The notes beneath the pieces were generated by a model. It saw only the letters and a program-made list of their open reading frames with translations. It searched no databases and was not told the origin of the DNA. Made by a program: the position numbers and the translations under genes. Source: Blattamonas nauphoetae (Eukaryota > Preaxostyla > Oxymonadida). Taken from it: a stretch of DNA of 64,000 bases. This document shows positions 10,101 to 22,326 of the stretch, one piece after another (position 1 is the first letter of the stretch; each line of letters begins with the position of its first letter). The stretch is from positions 62,001 to 126,000 of the forward strand of contig JARBJD010000046.1 in assembly GCA_033064195.1 (NCBI GenBank), in the 5' to 3' direction.

Positions 10101-13100
10101 ACTTCTTTCCCAAGCTCTTCTTTCAGTTCTTCCTTCTGTTCAGCCACTTTCTGTCCAACTTCTTTCCCAAGCTCTTCTTTCAGTTCTTCCTTCTGTTCAG
10201 CCACTTTCTGTTCAACTTCTTTCCCAAGCTCTTCTTTCAGTTCTTCCTTCTGTTCTGCCACTTTCTGTCCAACTTCTTTCCCAAGCTCTTCTTTCAGTTC
10301 TTCCTTCTGTTCAGCCACTTTCTGTCCAACTTCTTTCCCAAGCTCTTCTTTCAGTTCTTCCTTCTGTTCAGCCACTTTCTGTTCAACTTCTTTCCCAAGC
10401 TCTTCTTTCAGTTCTTCCTTCTGTTCAGCCACTTTCTGTTCAACTTCTTTCCCAAGCTCTTCTTTCAGTTCTTCCTTCTGTTCTGCCACTTTCTGTTCAA
10501 CTTCTTTCCCAAGCTCTTCTTTCAGTTCTTCTTTCTGTTCAGCCACTTTCTGTTCAACTTCTTTCCCAAGCTCTTCTTTCAGTTCTTCCTTCTGTTCAGC
10601 CACTTTCTGTTCAACTTCTTTCCCAAGCTCTTCTTTCAGTTCTTCCTTCTGTTCAGCCACTTTCTGTCCAACTTCTTTCCCAAGCTCTTCTTTCAGTTCT
10701 TCCTTCTGTTCAGCCACTTTCTGTCCAACTTCTTTCCCAAGCTCTTCTTTCAGTTCTTCCTTCTGTTCAGCCACTTTCTGTTCAACTTCTTTCCCAAGCT
10801 CTTCTTTCAGTTCTTCCTTCTGTTCAGCCACTTTCTGTTCAACTTCTTTCCCAAGCTCTTCTTTCAGTTCTTCCTTCTGTTCAGCCACTTTCTGTCCAAC
10901 TTCTTTCCCAAGCTCTTCTTTCAGTTCTTCCTTCTGTTCAGCCACTTTCTGTTCAACTTCTTTCCCAAGCTCTTCTTTCAGTTCTTCCTTCTGTTCTGCC
11001 ACTTTCTGTCCAACTTCTTTCCCAAGCTCTTCTTTCAGTTCTTCCTTCTGTTCAGCCACTTTCTGTCCAACTTCTTTCCCAAGCTCTTCTTTCAGTTCTT
11101 CCTTCTGTTCAGCCACTTTCTGTTCAACTTCTTTCCCAAGCTCTTCTTTCAGTTCTTCCTTCTGTTCAGCCACTTTCTGTCCAACTTCTTTCCCAAGCTC
11201 TGTTTTCAGTTCTTCTTTTACTCCTTTCATGTTCTTCTTCATTTCTTCCTCTATACTCTCTCTCCCAGTCTTAGTTTCATCGAGAACCTTCCCTTCAAGT
11301 TCCTCCTTTAACTCCGTCTTCATCCCCTCTCGAAGCTGTTCCAGCTCACGGGTCAGTTCCATTTGCATCTGAGCGTTGAGCGTCTCTTTCAGCATTTGTT
11401 GGTTCTTCTGTGCTTCTTTCTTTTCCTCTGAATTCTTTCTGTCTTTTTCCATCCGTTTCTTCTGCTTTTCAACTTCCTTTCTTTGCTCTTCTTGACGATT
11501 TTCGGATTCTCGCTTTTCCTGTTTGTCCATTTTAGATTGCTGTTTCTTCATTTTCCTCATCTGTCTGTCTTCTTCTTTCTTCACATTTTCTTTTTTCAAC
11601 AATTCAATCTCATCTCTCAGAATGTTGAAAGCTTGTTGAAAGTCCTGAATTGTCTTGTTCAAACTTTCCGTCTGCCGACGTTGATCCTCCATCATCGATG
11701 CTCGGACTTTCTCACTTTCAGTCTGAATAGCTTCATTGAGTTTGGTAACCTCTTCTCTGACTTGAGTGATCTCTTCGATCATCTGTTCTCTGAGAAGAGA
11801 ATGCTGCTTTTCTCGAGCTTCCCTTTCAGCCTTCAACCCTGCTTCGCTTTTCTTCATCTCTCGGCTGATCAGTTGGGGAACCGCGGCTTGGAGAAGATCT
11901 GGGAAAGATGAGTGAAAAAGTCACAAACTGGTGATGATGGACATTCCTCGCTCTTCAAAAATTCTGTCTATGGCAGAATCGACAACCTCTTGTTGGAGTT
12001 GGATTCGGTCTTGTTTTCGTTCTTCGACGACTCTTTCCTGCCATTTCTCTTCTCTTTCCATTTCTCTCCATTCCAGTTCTGTGAGACATTGCTCAACGAT
12101 GCGCATTCGTTCCAGTTCATCGTCTCTGAGTTCATCATCATCCTCAAGCCGATCCTTCTGTTCTTTGATTTGCTCCTCAAGCCGTTCCCCAAGTCTTTCC
12201 AGTCGCTTCAACCGTTGCCCAAATTCATCTAGTTGAGGCGACAAATGGGCGTGCTGAAGATATCCCTTTTTCATTGCGACGTGCGGAGGGAGGGCTGCTT
12301 GTGTGTTGGTTGTTCCAAGCATGGGACTTCCCGATTCAAGTGCAGTGATAGATTTATCGGGTGTCTCTGATATCATCTGCGAGAGATGGAAATCGATGAT
12401 TTCAAAGGAGTTAGCTATTCCTTCCCGGAGGATGTCAAATTTTGATTCGATGTGTTGGATTTGCTGTTGCGACGCACAAAGAAGATCTGGTTGTGGAACG
12501 AGAGCGATCGACGAAACAGGCTGAGACATCGATTCATAGTGGAGAGACGACAGGCTATGGAGTTTTTGGATGGTGGATTGAAGGAGCTGGACAGACATGA
12601 GGAAGAAAAAAACACACCAATTCTTTCTCTTTCATCGAAAACTGCGAAAGATCGTTATTGAGTGTTTTCATGATTTTCTTCTGATCCAGAATTGGCCGAA
12701 CAGTCGGGCCTGCATATTTTGGGGTTGTTCCTTTCTTGGTTTCATGAATGTGGAGGTTGTTGACGATCGTCCTGTCTTCTCCACCGACCGAGAGTGAAGT
12801 GGAGTTCCCGATACTGACCCAATCACCAAAGGAAGACATGGCTGAATGAGAGGAACCTGACATTTGATGGTGGTAGATGAACCGATTGACTTTGATGCAT
12901 GCCTCAATTCCATCAATTGTCCTTTGCGAGATGGGGACAAATTCAGCCATCGTTTCGACTGACTCTGTCTCGGCGGCCTCTTGCAAGGTCGGCTCTTTGG
13001 CAAGTGTCCGAACACCAGATCGGAATGTCTTGTTGTCCCTGAGGAATGACTGTTTTTCATGAACCGAAGCAAGCCGCGTGTCCATCGCTGACATTTTGGT

Positions 13101-14609
13101 TTGTGATGATTTGTAGCTGCGCATCGATCCACGAGTCGGATGAGGAGACGTTGATGTTCCTTTTGGTGATTTGGTGAGGTTTATCGATGCCGTCTGAGCT
13201 TTCATCACACTCATGGTCTCTTCGAATGACTGCTGTTTTGGTGTTCGAGGAGCAAACGGCCCAATGAATGAATCTTTGTCAATTTGGGCCTGAGAGAGTG
13301 ACTTATTCGTTGAGAGGAAGACTTGCGAAGGAATCCAGAGTGAAATCAACGTCGTGTTCGTATACAGACCACGGAGTAGAGAATCAGCCTGCCACGAGTG
13401 GTATATTGTCAACTGATGATGAAGACGAAAAACACACCGTTTCTTCAGAATCAATATCGAGGTAGAGTTTTCGGAGGATGCGTGTCTTCTGAAGAAGGGT
13501 GACAATCGCTCGCTGGCACCGTTCAGAGTGGAGTTCTGATCCAGACAGATCAAGAACAGCAATTTCCGATGACATTGAGTTTGATAAACTCAACAGGGTC
13601 TCAAGAATCCGTGAGATTCCATTGGCGGTAAAGCGATTTCGACCAAGGTAGAGAGCAGAGAGGCTGGATGAAAGAAGCGACCCAAGAGAAGCAGCAGCTT
13701 CATCAGTGATATCATTATTTCGGAGAGATAGCATGGATAGATGTAATGAAGCCGTGTCAGATTGGAGAGTTTCACAGAGAGAGATCACAGCCATTGATCC
13801 AATCCTTAAAAGCAATGCATTTTAAAAAATAACATACATGTTGTCAGATAGATCCAAAATTTGGAGTGTTGAATTCGATATTAAAGCCGTAGAGAGATGA
13901 ATGAGGCCCTCATCGGATCCCTGATTTGATGACAGGTTCAGGAATCGAATGGTTTTATTGTTCTTCGAGAAATTGAAAATAATGATACCACCATACCGGA
14001 AGAAATGAGGCAAGAGTTTCAAATCCGGATGACGTAATTCCTGTGTTTGAGAGATCAAGTGAATCGAGTGTGGAATATTGGCAGTCTTGAAGCGAGTCAC
14101 AAAGACTTTCCAATCCTAGATCACCAATTGGACATGATGTGAGTACCAATTCCTTCAAGAAAGACTGTTTCGATGTTATTGGAGAAAAAAGAGTCGTGAA
14201 GATGATTTTGACATCATCCTCCGAAAAAAGATTATTTGCAAGGGATATCCTTCGAACTGATGGTGATGCTTGATGAAACATGGTAGTAGAGACAGAAAAA
14301 TGAACGAAAACCTGCCAATGTTTCACATAGAGGGCGGAGGCCTGGACCTGAGAGAGATGTGTTCTCTAATTCAATTTCTGAAAATCTATCTGTGACTTTA
14401 AGGGCCTTAGCAAGTGCTTGAGCATTTTTATTATTCTGAGAAATCGATAAATAAGCGAAAGAAAAACATACGAATGGAGAATTCACGTTGGAGACAGAAA
14501 GACATTGACAATACGGATCCTGGAATGCAGACACGATAGCAAGGAGTGGATAGTCCGAAGTGTCATTACAGGCTTCAATATATGCCCTTGAAGCCGGGTT
14601 AACGGACAT
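7187..14609 (-). CDS. LRR protein with giant 19-residue-repeat coiled-coil tail
   Basis: Eight exons give one frame of 2396 residues. I place introns at 14436-14471, 14269-14311, 13963-13996, 13805-13837, 13413-13437 (or 13389-13437), 12587-12617 and 11899-11928. The start is the ATG at 14609. Residues about 45-330 are leucine-rich repeats of ribonuclease-inhibitor type, with LxxLxLSxN-like cores such as LDSLDLSNTGI and IRFLNLSSNQ. A Ser/Thr-rich linker and two charged coiled-coil stretches follow. Then come 61 tandem copies of GQKVAEQKEELKEELGKEV, with the first residue G or E. The C-terminus is a Ser/Pro/His-rich tail of about 170 residues. Fully helical, the array would span about 170 nm (1159 residues at 0.15 nm each). 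Function unknown; a cytoskeletal or axonemal rod or spacer is inference. LRR-coiled-coil architectures are common in flagellates. Confidence 0.85.
7745..11213 (-). repeat. 61-copy 57-bp tandem repeat (coding)
   Basis: The start-to-start spacing of the first (7745) and last (11165) copies of the TTCAGCC/TTCTGCC motif is exactly 60 x 57 bp, so the array has 61 units. Copies are almost identical in nucleotide sequence. The main variation is one transition (GAA/GGA on the coding strand, Glu/Gly at unit position 1). A silent GCT/GCA difference appears in about six units, all between about 9340 and 11000. Edge units are degenerate, as expected where unequal exchange cannot homogenise. 57 is divisible by 3 and the unit has no stop in several frames, so long false open frames cover the array on both strands. 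Confidence 0.97.
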
Positions 14610-14794
14610 TTCTAAAGAGAACCTCCAGAGAAAGTTTTGTGGTGGGGATTCAAAACGTAGTTAGTTAGATAAAGGACGATGAACAGAGTGATGATTATCA
14701 AATGACCAAAAGGAAGTATTAAATACATCGCACATCAATTAATATTGTGAAACCGCGTTTATAGCAAAAAAGATTCGAAGTGTTCAAGAATATC

Positions 14795-17700
14795 TCAAAA
14801 CAAGAGTTCCAACTCCCGCCTCTGATAGGTCCGATCTCCGTCATTCTCGAGAGTTGGGTAGGATGGGACAAGTGCGTCCTGGTTCCCAATATACGTCATG
14901 TTGTATATTCGCCAGTAAACATCACGAACCTTCCGAGCAGGATGGAAGAGACCCTGAACGGTGTACTGCAGAATGCGTGTTGGCCCGAGACACACACGAC
15001 AACCATCAATTGCATCGAAGACGGCTGAAATGACGTGAGGCGATGTTTCAAAGATATTTGGCCACAGGCAGTTGAGGAGATGGAGGATCGCGTCTTCCTT
15101 CCCGAGACCGAACACTCCCAAGGCGAGATGCTTGAGTGTCGCTGCAGCTGTCTGACGATGGACAAGATCACGGTCGACGAGGGCGTTCTCAAGGAGAGTG
15201 GTGATCGAGTAGATGTAATCCTTTGCAGTCTCGCCGATGTACTCGAAGAGGAACGAGAGAGACTTCAGAACACCGTTTTGGACATTCAGCTCGGGCACCT
15301 TGTACTCGTTCATGAGAAGAGGGAGGACAACGAATGGTTGACACTGATCAGCCACGATGGCAATCGCAATTGTTGTGCAGACACGATTTGTTCGTTCTTG
15401 TACCCGCAGATTTTTCAGTAACACACTCAAAACTTCTTGCGGATCGACGGCCTTTGCGATGAAGCCAAAGGCATTCACAGCGGCTTGACGGATATTTCGA
15501 CGCGGTGTGCGGAAGATGTCAACAAGCTCAAAGCAGATCCGACACCATTCACGGGGGCTCACAGCTTCTGCAGCTCTTTCTGCAATTCGACCGACAAGAT
15601 CCACACAATTCTCTTGGACCTTTTCGTGTCTGTTTCGGAGGATTGGAGTCAGACGTGGAAGGAGATCAGAGACAGGCGGATTCAGCTTTCGCATTCCGAT
15701 TGTGTTGACGATCGACTTGAGGGCTCCCAAAATCGACCCAAGCACTTCCGGAAACTCCTCACCCAGACACTCATACATCGCTTGGTACAGCTGGTTGAGG
15801 ATATCCTCATCGTGGCAGGCGAACAGGACAGGAGCGAGAGCCACAATAAGATCGGCAGACTGTTGACGGATGTTTGCGTCTTTGCTGTTGATTCGGTGAT
15901 AGATCTTTGCCACAATGTTTGTGATGAATGGCTCGAAGCGCACATTCAGGGCCTGTCCAACAGCTCCAAAACAGGTCACAAAGACATTTTGGAGCTCTCG
16001 ATCGCCACCGGCGTAGGCAGACTGAGCAGCGATGGGATTGTCGGATGATTGAATGGCAAACAAAAGACTGTCCACAAGTTGTGCTGCTTCATTCTGGAGG
16101 AGCTCGAGGGAGTTATTCTTCACAATGCGAAGGATGGCCTGGGCTGCTCTCATCGACAAAGAGATGTCCTTCTCTTTCAGAAAGCCGTGAAGCCTGGTGA
16201 CGACTTCAGGTGCTCCAACCTTCTTGGCAAGTTCAGCAGTTGTGGCCACAAGTTGATTGGCAGACATTCTGTCGCGAGTGACTCGGCTTGCCCAGAAAGA
16301 CTCAAAGAATTTGGGGACGAGCTGATTGCTGAGGATGGCTTCACTCTCAACAGGCGATGAGATGCACTGCTGCACAACTTTCATCACAGTCTTGCGCATC
16401 TCATCGTCCGGAGAGCTGAATTCCTCCACAAGCGTCTTCGAGAGCGACTTGATGTATGAGAGCGCAAGCTTCCCCTCGAAGAGAGGGACAAGCGACCCAG
16501 CACATTTCAGAAAAGCAACACGAGTCTTTGACTTTTCTTTTTGGAGGGATTCCAACACACGCAAAGCAACGTCCTTGAAAGCGTGAGCCCCGTACGGCGC
16601 GCATGCTTCGGCGAGCTCAGAAAGGGCGAGGGCAGTGAATCGTCTGACCTGAACGGCCTCGTCTGTGACTCCAGCTTGGATGCACTTCACCAAATCGCCA
16701 AGGTAAGGCAACACTCCACATCCCACAAATTCAGCCACATGTCTCACAATACGGACTGCGGTCTGGCGAGCCTCCCACGAGCGTCTTGTTGCGAAGGCAG
16801 CACGGATGAACGGAATCATGGAGTTTATGCCGAATGTCACTGTTGTGACTGCAAAGGCACGCGCAGTAGTGTTTCGGATTCGTTCGTCGGGAGAATCGAT
16901 GTCCGGTCGCATCGTCGCAATCATGGTTTGGAGTCCGACTGCTTTCGACAGGTTTGCGATGATCTCTCGTCCTTCGATACGAGCAAAGTAATCTTTGTCG
17001 ATAAGAAGTGGCTCAATAACAGAAAGGATTTTGTGTGTGTATGGGCGGACAGCGTCATCCAATTTAAGAAGAACACGATCGAGAATTTTGACGAGGAGAT
17101 GCCGTTCCTGTTCTTCTAAAGTCTTGAGCATGAACATTGGGAGAAGGTTAGACAAAATAATATCGGCTCCGAATTCTTTTGCCTTTTCAGTGATCAGGCG
17201 TGTGGCAGTTTTCCTTTGTTGTGGCGTCCCATTCTTCACCTTCAAAATAAGCGTCAAAAATTCTCTTTCTTTCATCTCCTCACTCTTAAGCGTTGATTCA
17301 TCAACAGTAGTGAGAATCTTTTTGAAAGTTTCTTGTTCCTCAGGGTGGATTGTGATCCCCTCCACTTCTGACGGGATATCTGTTGATAAACCGGAAACTT
17401 CTTCAGGGAGGGAATAAAACTCATCTCCTGCAAGTGAAAGAGACGGAGTTGCGAGGAGCCGTCTGGCTGGTGTGATGAGAGGGATGTAATCTCCAGGGAC
17501 CTATAAATGATGAAATGAAAGCAATTGGCAAACTTCAAGGATTTTATAACCTGATTCTGGAAGCATCGCACTAATTTCATCATCCGTGAGTGGTCTGTTT
17601 CTTTCATCTAACTCTCTTTCCCATCTGGATCGTGCTGCTTGTTCGATAGCTGCACGTCGAGGAGAAAGTGGCCCAGGGGTTTGAAGTTCCGCACCCATTT

Positions 17701-17896
17701 TACCCTGGAAGAGTGGCGTTGCTTGAGGGGTTGCAAATACTCCGATTTCACCAGAGTATGTCTGGTTAGATTGTACGACAGATTGGGAGATTCCACTGCT
17801 CAACGGTTGAGATGCCATATCATCCCAGCGACTTCTGCGTTTTGGCTGTGCTTGATCTTCAGCTTTTCCATCAGGAACAGCATCCCATCGCGACAT
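14795..17896 (-). CDS. SF3B1: SF3B1, HEAT-repeat core of U2 snRNP SF3b
   Basis: Two exons (17896-17534 and 17500-14795, intron of 33 nt) encode 1022 residues. Human SF3B1 has about 1300; the loss is in the N-terminal disordered part. The start ATG at 17896 opens MSRWDAVPDG, an RWD-type motif of the SF3B1 N-terminus, and another RWD follows shortly. The splice joins GYKILE to VPGDYIPLITPAR, matching the conserved GYKVLPPPAGYVPIRTPAR region. The rest is continuous HEAT repeats, ending in the conserved YIGNQDAL...YP motif. SF3B1 clamps the branch-point helix and drives U2 recruitment. The residue aligned with human Lys700 is Gln405 (codon at 16649-16651), and that aligned with Lys666 is Arg371. 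The RNTTARAFAV segment around human Arg625 is conserved. Divergent from ataxin-10 across 143 bp. Confidence 0.96.
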
Positions 17897-18039
17897 TATG
17901 GATAATTTAGATAATGGGTCATTGGAATCGACAAAACGGTATCGTATCCGTACTGTTTCAATAGATTTCGTTCTTCTCTTCAACTATTGTCTCTTTCGTT
18001 GTATTACTCGCACCTTGAATAACATTGTCGGACAAACAC
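17897..18039. promoter_or_regulatory. Divergent intergenic region SF3B1 / ATXN10
   Basis: These 143 bp separate two start codons pointing outward, so they must hold both 5' UTRs and both core promoters unless the true starts lie elsewhere. I see no TATA-like or other motif I would name. The function is inferred from position only. Confidence 0.45.
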
Positions 18040-19648
18040 ATGGACGCGAGCCAACTCACGTCTCTCCTCATTAACTCGGTTTCCAATCTTGAAATGTTAC
18101 TCAATCAAAATAAAACCGATGATTTTGTCACAAATCTTCACACTTTATTACCAACACTTCGTTCTCTCAGAGATTCCGTCGTCAAAATTGTTCCATTCCA
18201 CGCTGCTTTTGAGTCTGATCCATCTCATCTAATTCATCTTTTTTCAGAGAAGAATCGTTCTATCAATCCATTACCCAACTCATTTCTCTGATCAAAAACT
18301 TCATCACTTCAAACCAAATTCAACAAAAGCTTGACGAAGAAGAGAGTTTCTTTTCATCGCCTATTCATTCGTTCATTCAGTTCGCAGGATACTAGATGTC
18401 TGTGCCCAATTAATCGGGAATTTGTTCATGATCAATGATGGTTCTCTCTCCAAAAGCATCACGACATTTCTCCCTGATTCCGTATATATACTCAACACTC
18501 TCCTTCCAACACCATTTAGAGACTTTATTATCTCCACAGTGTTGTCTTTGGTTTTCACCAAGCACCAGTCAGTCATATTACTCAACCAACCAGTCATTGC
18601 CCAACTATGCCACTCCTGCTGTTTATTTGAACTGAAACAAATGCTAAGTACACAGCCTTTGTCACAACAAGCATCTGATCAACACGACAGAACACTCTCG
18701 AACGTTGTTTCCATCATTAATGTTCTCACTAAGAATTCATTGCTGCCAGCACTTTTTCCCTTACCCGAAGAAGCATCCCCCCATAAATCTTTCTTCTTCA
18801 CAATATTTCCACTCTTTTTCATCCTTGAACCAATGATTGTGGAAAGATCGAAAAGCCATGAACAAAATCCATTTCTCTGTGATGAATTTCCAACTACACA
18901 GGATAGACTGTATCTTTTCATGATCTTTGAACGATTGATGTCAATTGGAATGAAAGATGGACTTTCTCTCCTGGAAATATCCCTCTTCTCACTCATCTTG
19001 TCAATTTTGCATGCTCTGTCTCTCTCGTGCTTAGAACAAGAACCAGACATTGTACAATTGGATTTATCGCAATTTGGAGTTGAATGTGCTCTGAGCACAC
19101 TCTTATATGTATCTCTTGTCACATTTCCAGTCAAACAAGGAAAACGAATCATCCCTCTCAAAACCACTCCTCCACTCCCATACACTTCATGGAAATTGCA
19201 TCTTCCCTATCCAAAAAACCTTGAATCAATCACATTATCTCCTCTTCCCATCGATTCTGTGTGGGATCAGATTGGATTCAAAAAATGTCCTTCTTTTGAG
19301 AGAGATGATCTATCAGAGTTTCTCACCCAGCCACATATCTGCGAGACTGGTTATCGTACTCTTCTTCTGCAGATCATTGGAAATATTGGTCATCGAGATC
19401 CCATGAAAGAACATTCTGCTCCAGCAATGAGTGTGCAGAAGAATCTCCGAGATATCCGCGCATTTCCTCTCATGTTATCATTCACAAATCATGATGACAA
19501 TAATCCCTTTGTTCGAGAAGGCGCATACTGGGCTTTGAGAACGGCGATTGATAATTCTCAGGAGAACATCGATGAAATTCGAGAAATCTTGGCAGAGGAC
19601 AAAGGAATTGATTCTGATGTTCTGTTATCTCTCGGAATCAAACTTTGA
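18040..19648 (+). CDS. ATXN10: Ataxin-10 family protein
   Basis: Three exons (18040-18212, 18248-18345, 18381-19648), separated by two 35-nt introns, give 512 residues; human ataxin-10 has 475. The start is the ATG at 18040 (MDASQLTSLL). The C-terminus carries the ataxin-10 domain: LLLQIIGNIGHRDP, then a segment ending LMLSFTNHDDNNPFVREGAYWAL. This matches the family pattern of LIGNLCH..P, ILS.CN.DDNNPF and REWAIWAIRN. The rest is Leu/Ser-rich helical sequence consistent with armadillo-like repeats. Ataxin-10 is a cytoplasmic armadillo protein tied to cytokinesis and, in animals, to cilia through nephrocystins. Its role here is unknown. The family call rests mainly on the last 90 residues. 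Confidence 0.88.
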
Positions 19649-19706
19649 TTTCATTTCACAATTGAAGTTTCAAGAAATAATTGAGATCCAACCACACAGC
19701 TTTTCA

Positions 19707-22240
19707 ATGAACCCCCTCAACTCATCAACCACAAAAGAAGGTATAATTTCAAACTAATCTCATGTACTCTTCTTTTCCTGTCAAATTTTTCACAATTTTT
19801 ACGACTGTTATCCTTCTCAGCTCTCGATTTTGTTCAGAATCTTTTGAATAATGTTCAAATCTCATCAAACAGTGATACCATTCCTATCCGTGAACCATCT
19901 CCTGCCCACGTTCAACGAGAATCATATTCTACTCGTCGAGCTGAGATATCCAATCGAGATTCACAGCGTCGATCTATCCGCGAATCCACGAAAAATGACA
20001 AACGCACAGCTCCAAAATCGACTAAAACACCATCAACGGTTTCCACTCCAATTTCAAGGCATCCATCTGGTAGAAAACGGAGTGATAACGAGTTCGATTC
20101 CATCCGAGATATCGTCCTTTCTGCTGTCATCGCCCAGGAGTATCCCAAGGCTTCTGATGATAAAGTGAGCCCTATTGAGAATAAACCCTTGAGTGTTCAT
20201 CGTCTGTTGGATCTTGTGCCCGAAGATATTCCTGGACCAGAATCACCGCCTCTCCCTCGAGCTTCACGCCCTCTCCTTCCACTCGACCTCAATCCCCAAA
20301 GAAAAATGGAAATTCGCCATCAACTTGTGGATGAGAAACGAAAGAAACGGAAACTCGAGCAAGAAGAGAAAGAAAAAGAGCGAGAAACACGAAAGATTCA
20401 ACAGGAAGAGAACAAACGTCTGGAAATTGAGATGAGAATGAAAGAAATTGAGGAAGAAAAGAAGCTGCGGCAAGAACTAAAGAAGAAAGAAGAAGAAGAG
20501 AAGCGACAACGTGTTAAGGCTGAGCGAGAACGCATCCAACGACTCCAGCGAGAACGGGAGGAGAGGAAGCAAAGGGAGCAGGAGGAGAAAGAGCGGATCG
20601 CCAGGTACAAAGAGGAAGTCCGGATCCAGAAACTCCGCGAGCATCGTAAACGACAACTTGAGCAGAAATTGGAGAGACACCTTGCGACGCGGAACTTGTC
20701 GATTTTGCATGCTGCCTTCGTCCACTTTGCGGAGTACACCCAAAAGCGAGCGAACAATCGACGGATCGTCCGGGAATTGACTCGAATCCGGACGCTTTTC
20801 CATGTTTGGAGTGGATGGTCAACGTTGACTCTCCAAGTCATGAGGGAGAGGGAGGCAGAGGAACGACGCGCCGAGGCTGACTTCTTCGAACATGCTGTTC
20901 CAAAGGCAGATGCTTGGAGGCGACGACACTTGCTTCAGTTTGGACTTCGGGAATGGAGGCAACAAACAAGAAGGCAGATTGAAGAGAACTTGGCGAAGAA
21001 GGAGCACTTGGAAAGGAAAGAAAAGATCAGGCAGGCCCTTCTCAAACTGGAAGAGAAACAATCAACGCTACTCCCAAAGGAGGAAGACGAACCAGAAGAA
21101 CCCCAGCCAGCCATCACCACACCTTCCAAAACACACTCGTCTCCAAAACAACCTTCCCCATCCCGCTCTCCTCAACTCACATCACCCACCATCCGCACAC
21201 CACCCACAACACACACATCATCGCCACCAGCACACCAGAACCAACCATCTCCCCCCACACAAAGCCAGACTCGGCCAAAAACAGCAACCAAACCTCATTC
21301 ACTCACCAAAATGGAGAAGCGAGCCCTCGAAGCGAAAGAGCGCCATCGAGCTAGGGAAGAACGACAGAAGCAACTGCAGCAGCAGCGAGAAGAAGAGAAA
21401 CGCATCATGGACGAGGCTCTCCGAAAGGAGGCAGAGCTTGTGAAGTCTGCCCAGCTCGAAACAAATCGAGCAATGAAACAGTACGTACGTCAGAAAGAAG
21501 AAGAAAAGAAGAGACAAGCAGAGGAGACGAAAGCGAAGCTGATTCTCGCAAAAAGACACTCAAACAAACAGCTGCTGCGGTACAACATCTTCCTCCCACT
21601 CCAACACCATCTCCAGCAACGCAGGCAACTCGAAGCAGAAATGACTGCGCACTACAACCACACACTCAGCCGGTCTGTTCTGAGGGAGTGGCAGCAGGCA
21701 ACTGTCGACATCAAAATCGAAAGAAAACGACGTCATCAGCAGAAGATGCAAGAGGCAGATTCTTTCCACAACACTGCACTTCTTCGCCACGCTTGGAGCG
21801 AATGGATTCGATTCGTTCAGCATCGCCATTCCCAACTGGAACTTGCAGCAGCCCACCACACTCGATCGATTCAGCGTCGTGTATTTGACTTGTGGCATGC
21901 TGAGTGGGAGGAATGGAAACAAAACGAACTTCAGAGAGAACTGAGAAATGATCGTGCTGCAGATGAGCTGTATGAGGTGTTTCTGAAGCGTCGTGGTTTC
22001 CACCAACTCAAAAGGTATCGAATCCATCGAAAAGAGAAGAAAGAGAAGGAAGAATTGAAGGCAGAAACAGAAAACAAGCTTAATGACTGGCTCAGTGAGA
22101 TCCGCTCTTCGAAGAAGACAGGAGCGCGAACTTCCAGTTCGAGAGGGACACAACAAATCCGTCGTCGCCTCTCAAATCCAGCTCTGAGCTCTGCAAGTTC
22201 ATCAATCACTTTGAATGAGTCTTCTCCAGATACACCTTGA
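19707..22240 (+). CDS. Sfi1/CCDC191-like coiled-coil protein
   Basis: A short first exon (19707-19740, ATG MNPLNSSTTKE) joins across an 80-nt intron to 19821-22240, giving 817 residues. The N-terminal 150 residues are polar and probably disordered. Residues about 150-270 form an Arg/Glu/Lys-rich single helix or coiled coil. Several repeats follow with spaced aromatic residues of the type LFHVWSGW, LQFGLREWRQQ, RHAWSEWIRF and VFDLWHAEWEEW. Such W-x(2-3)-W repeats recall the centrin-binding repeats of Sfi1 and the related CCDC191. A Pro/Thr-rich spacer (about 21080-21300) separates two repeat blocks. A basal-body or centrin partner is inference from these repeats; no catalytic domain is seen. 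Confidence 0.72.
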
Positions 22241-22326
22241 GTTAATCATCTTTATTTGTCAATTTGCTTTGTATTGAGCGTTTTTTTGTTCTGAAACTAA
22301 TTCTGGGCAAGTTTGAATTCCATTCG

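Noticed and set aside
7745-11213. CRISPR-like or satellite array
   Set aside because: Units are contiguous without spacers, in frame and inside an exon of a well-supported gene, so it is a coding minisatellite.
7615-11274. Open frame of 1219 codons on the plus strand across the tandem array
   Set aside because: It exists only because the 57-bp unit is divisible by three and stop-free in this frame. The predicted Leu/Ser/Gln repeats have no family, and the minus-strand frame joins to an LRR gene by good introns.
7691-11311. Second plus-strand open frame (1206 codons) over the same array
   Set aside because: Same repeat artefact in another frame; Phe/Leu-rich product with no start context or flanking exons.
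11921-14609. Separate small LRR and coiled-coil genes, or a frameshifted pseudogene
   Set aside because: Every frame change falls on a 25-43 nt GT..AG segment and the spliced length is exactly a multiple of three, so a single spliced gene explains it.
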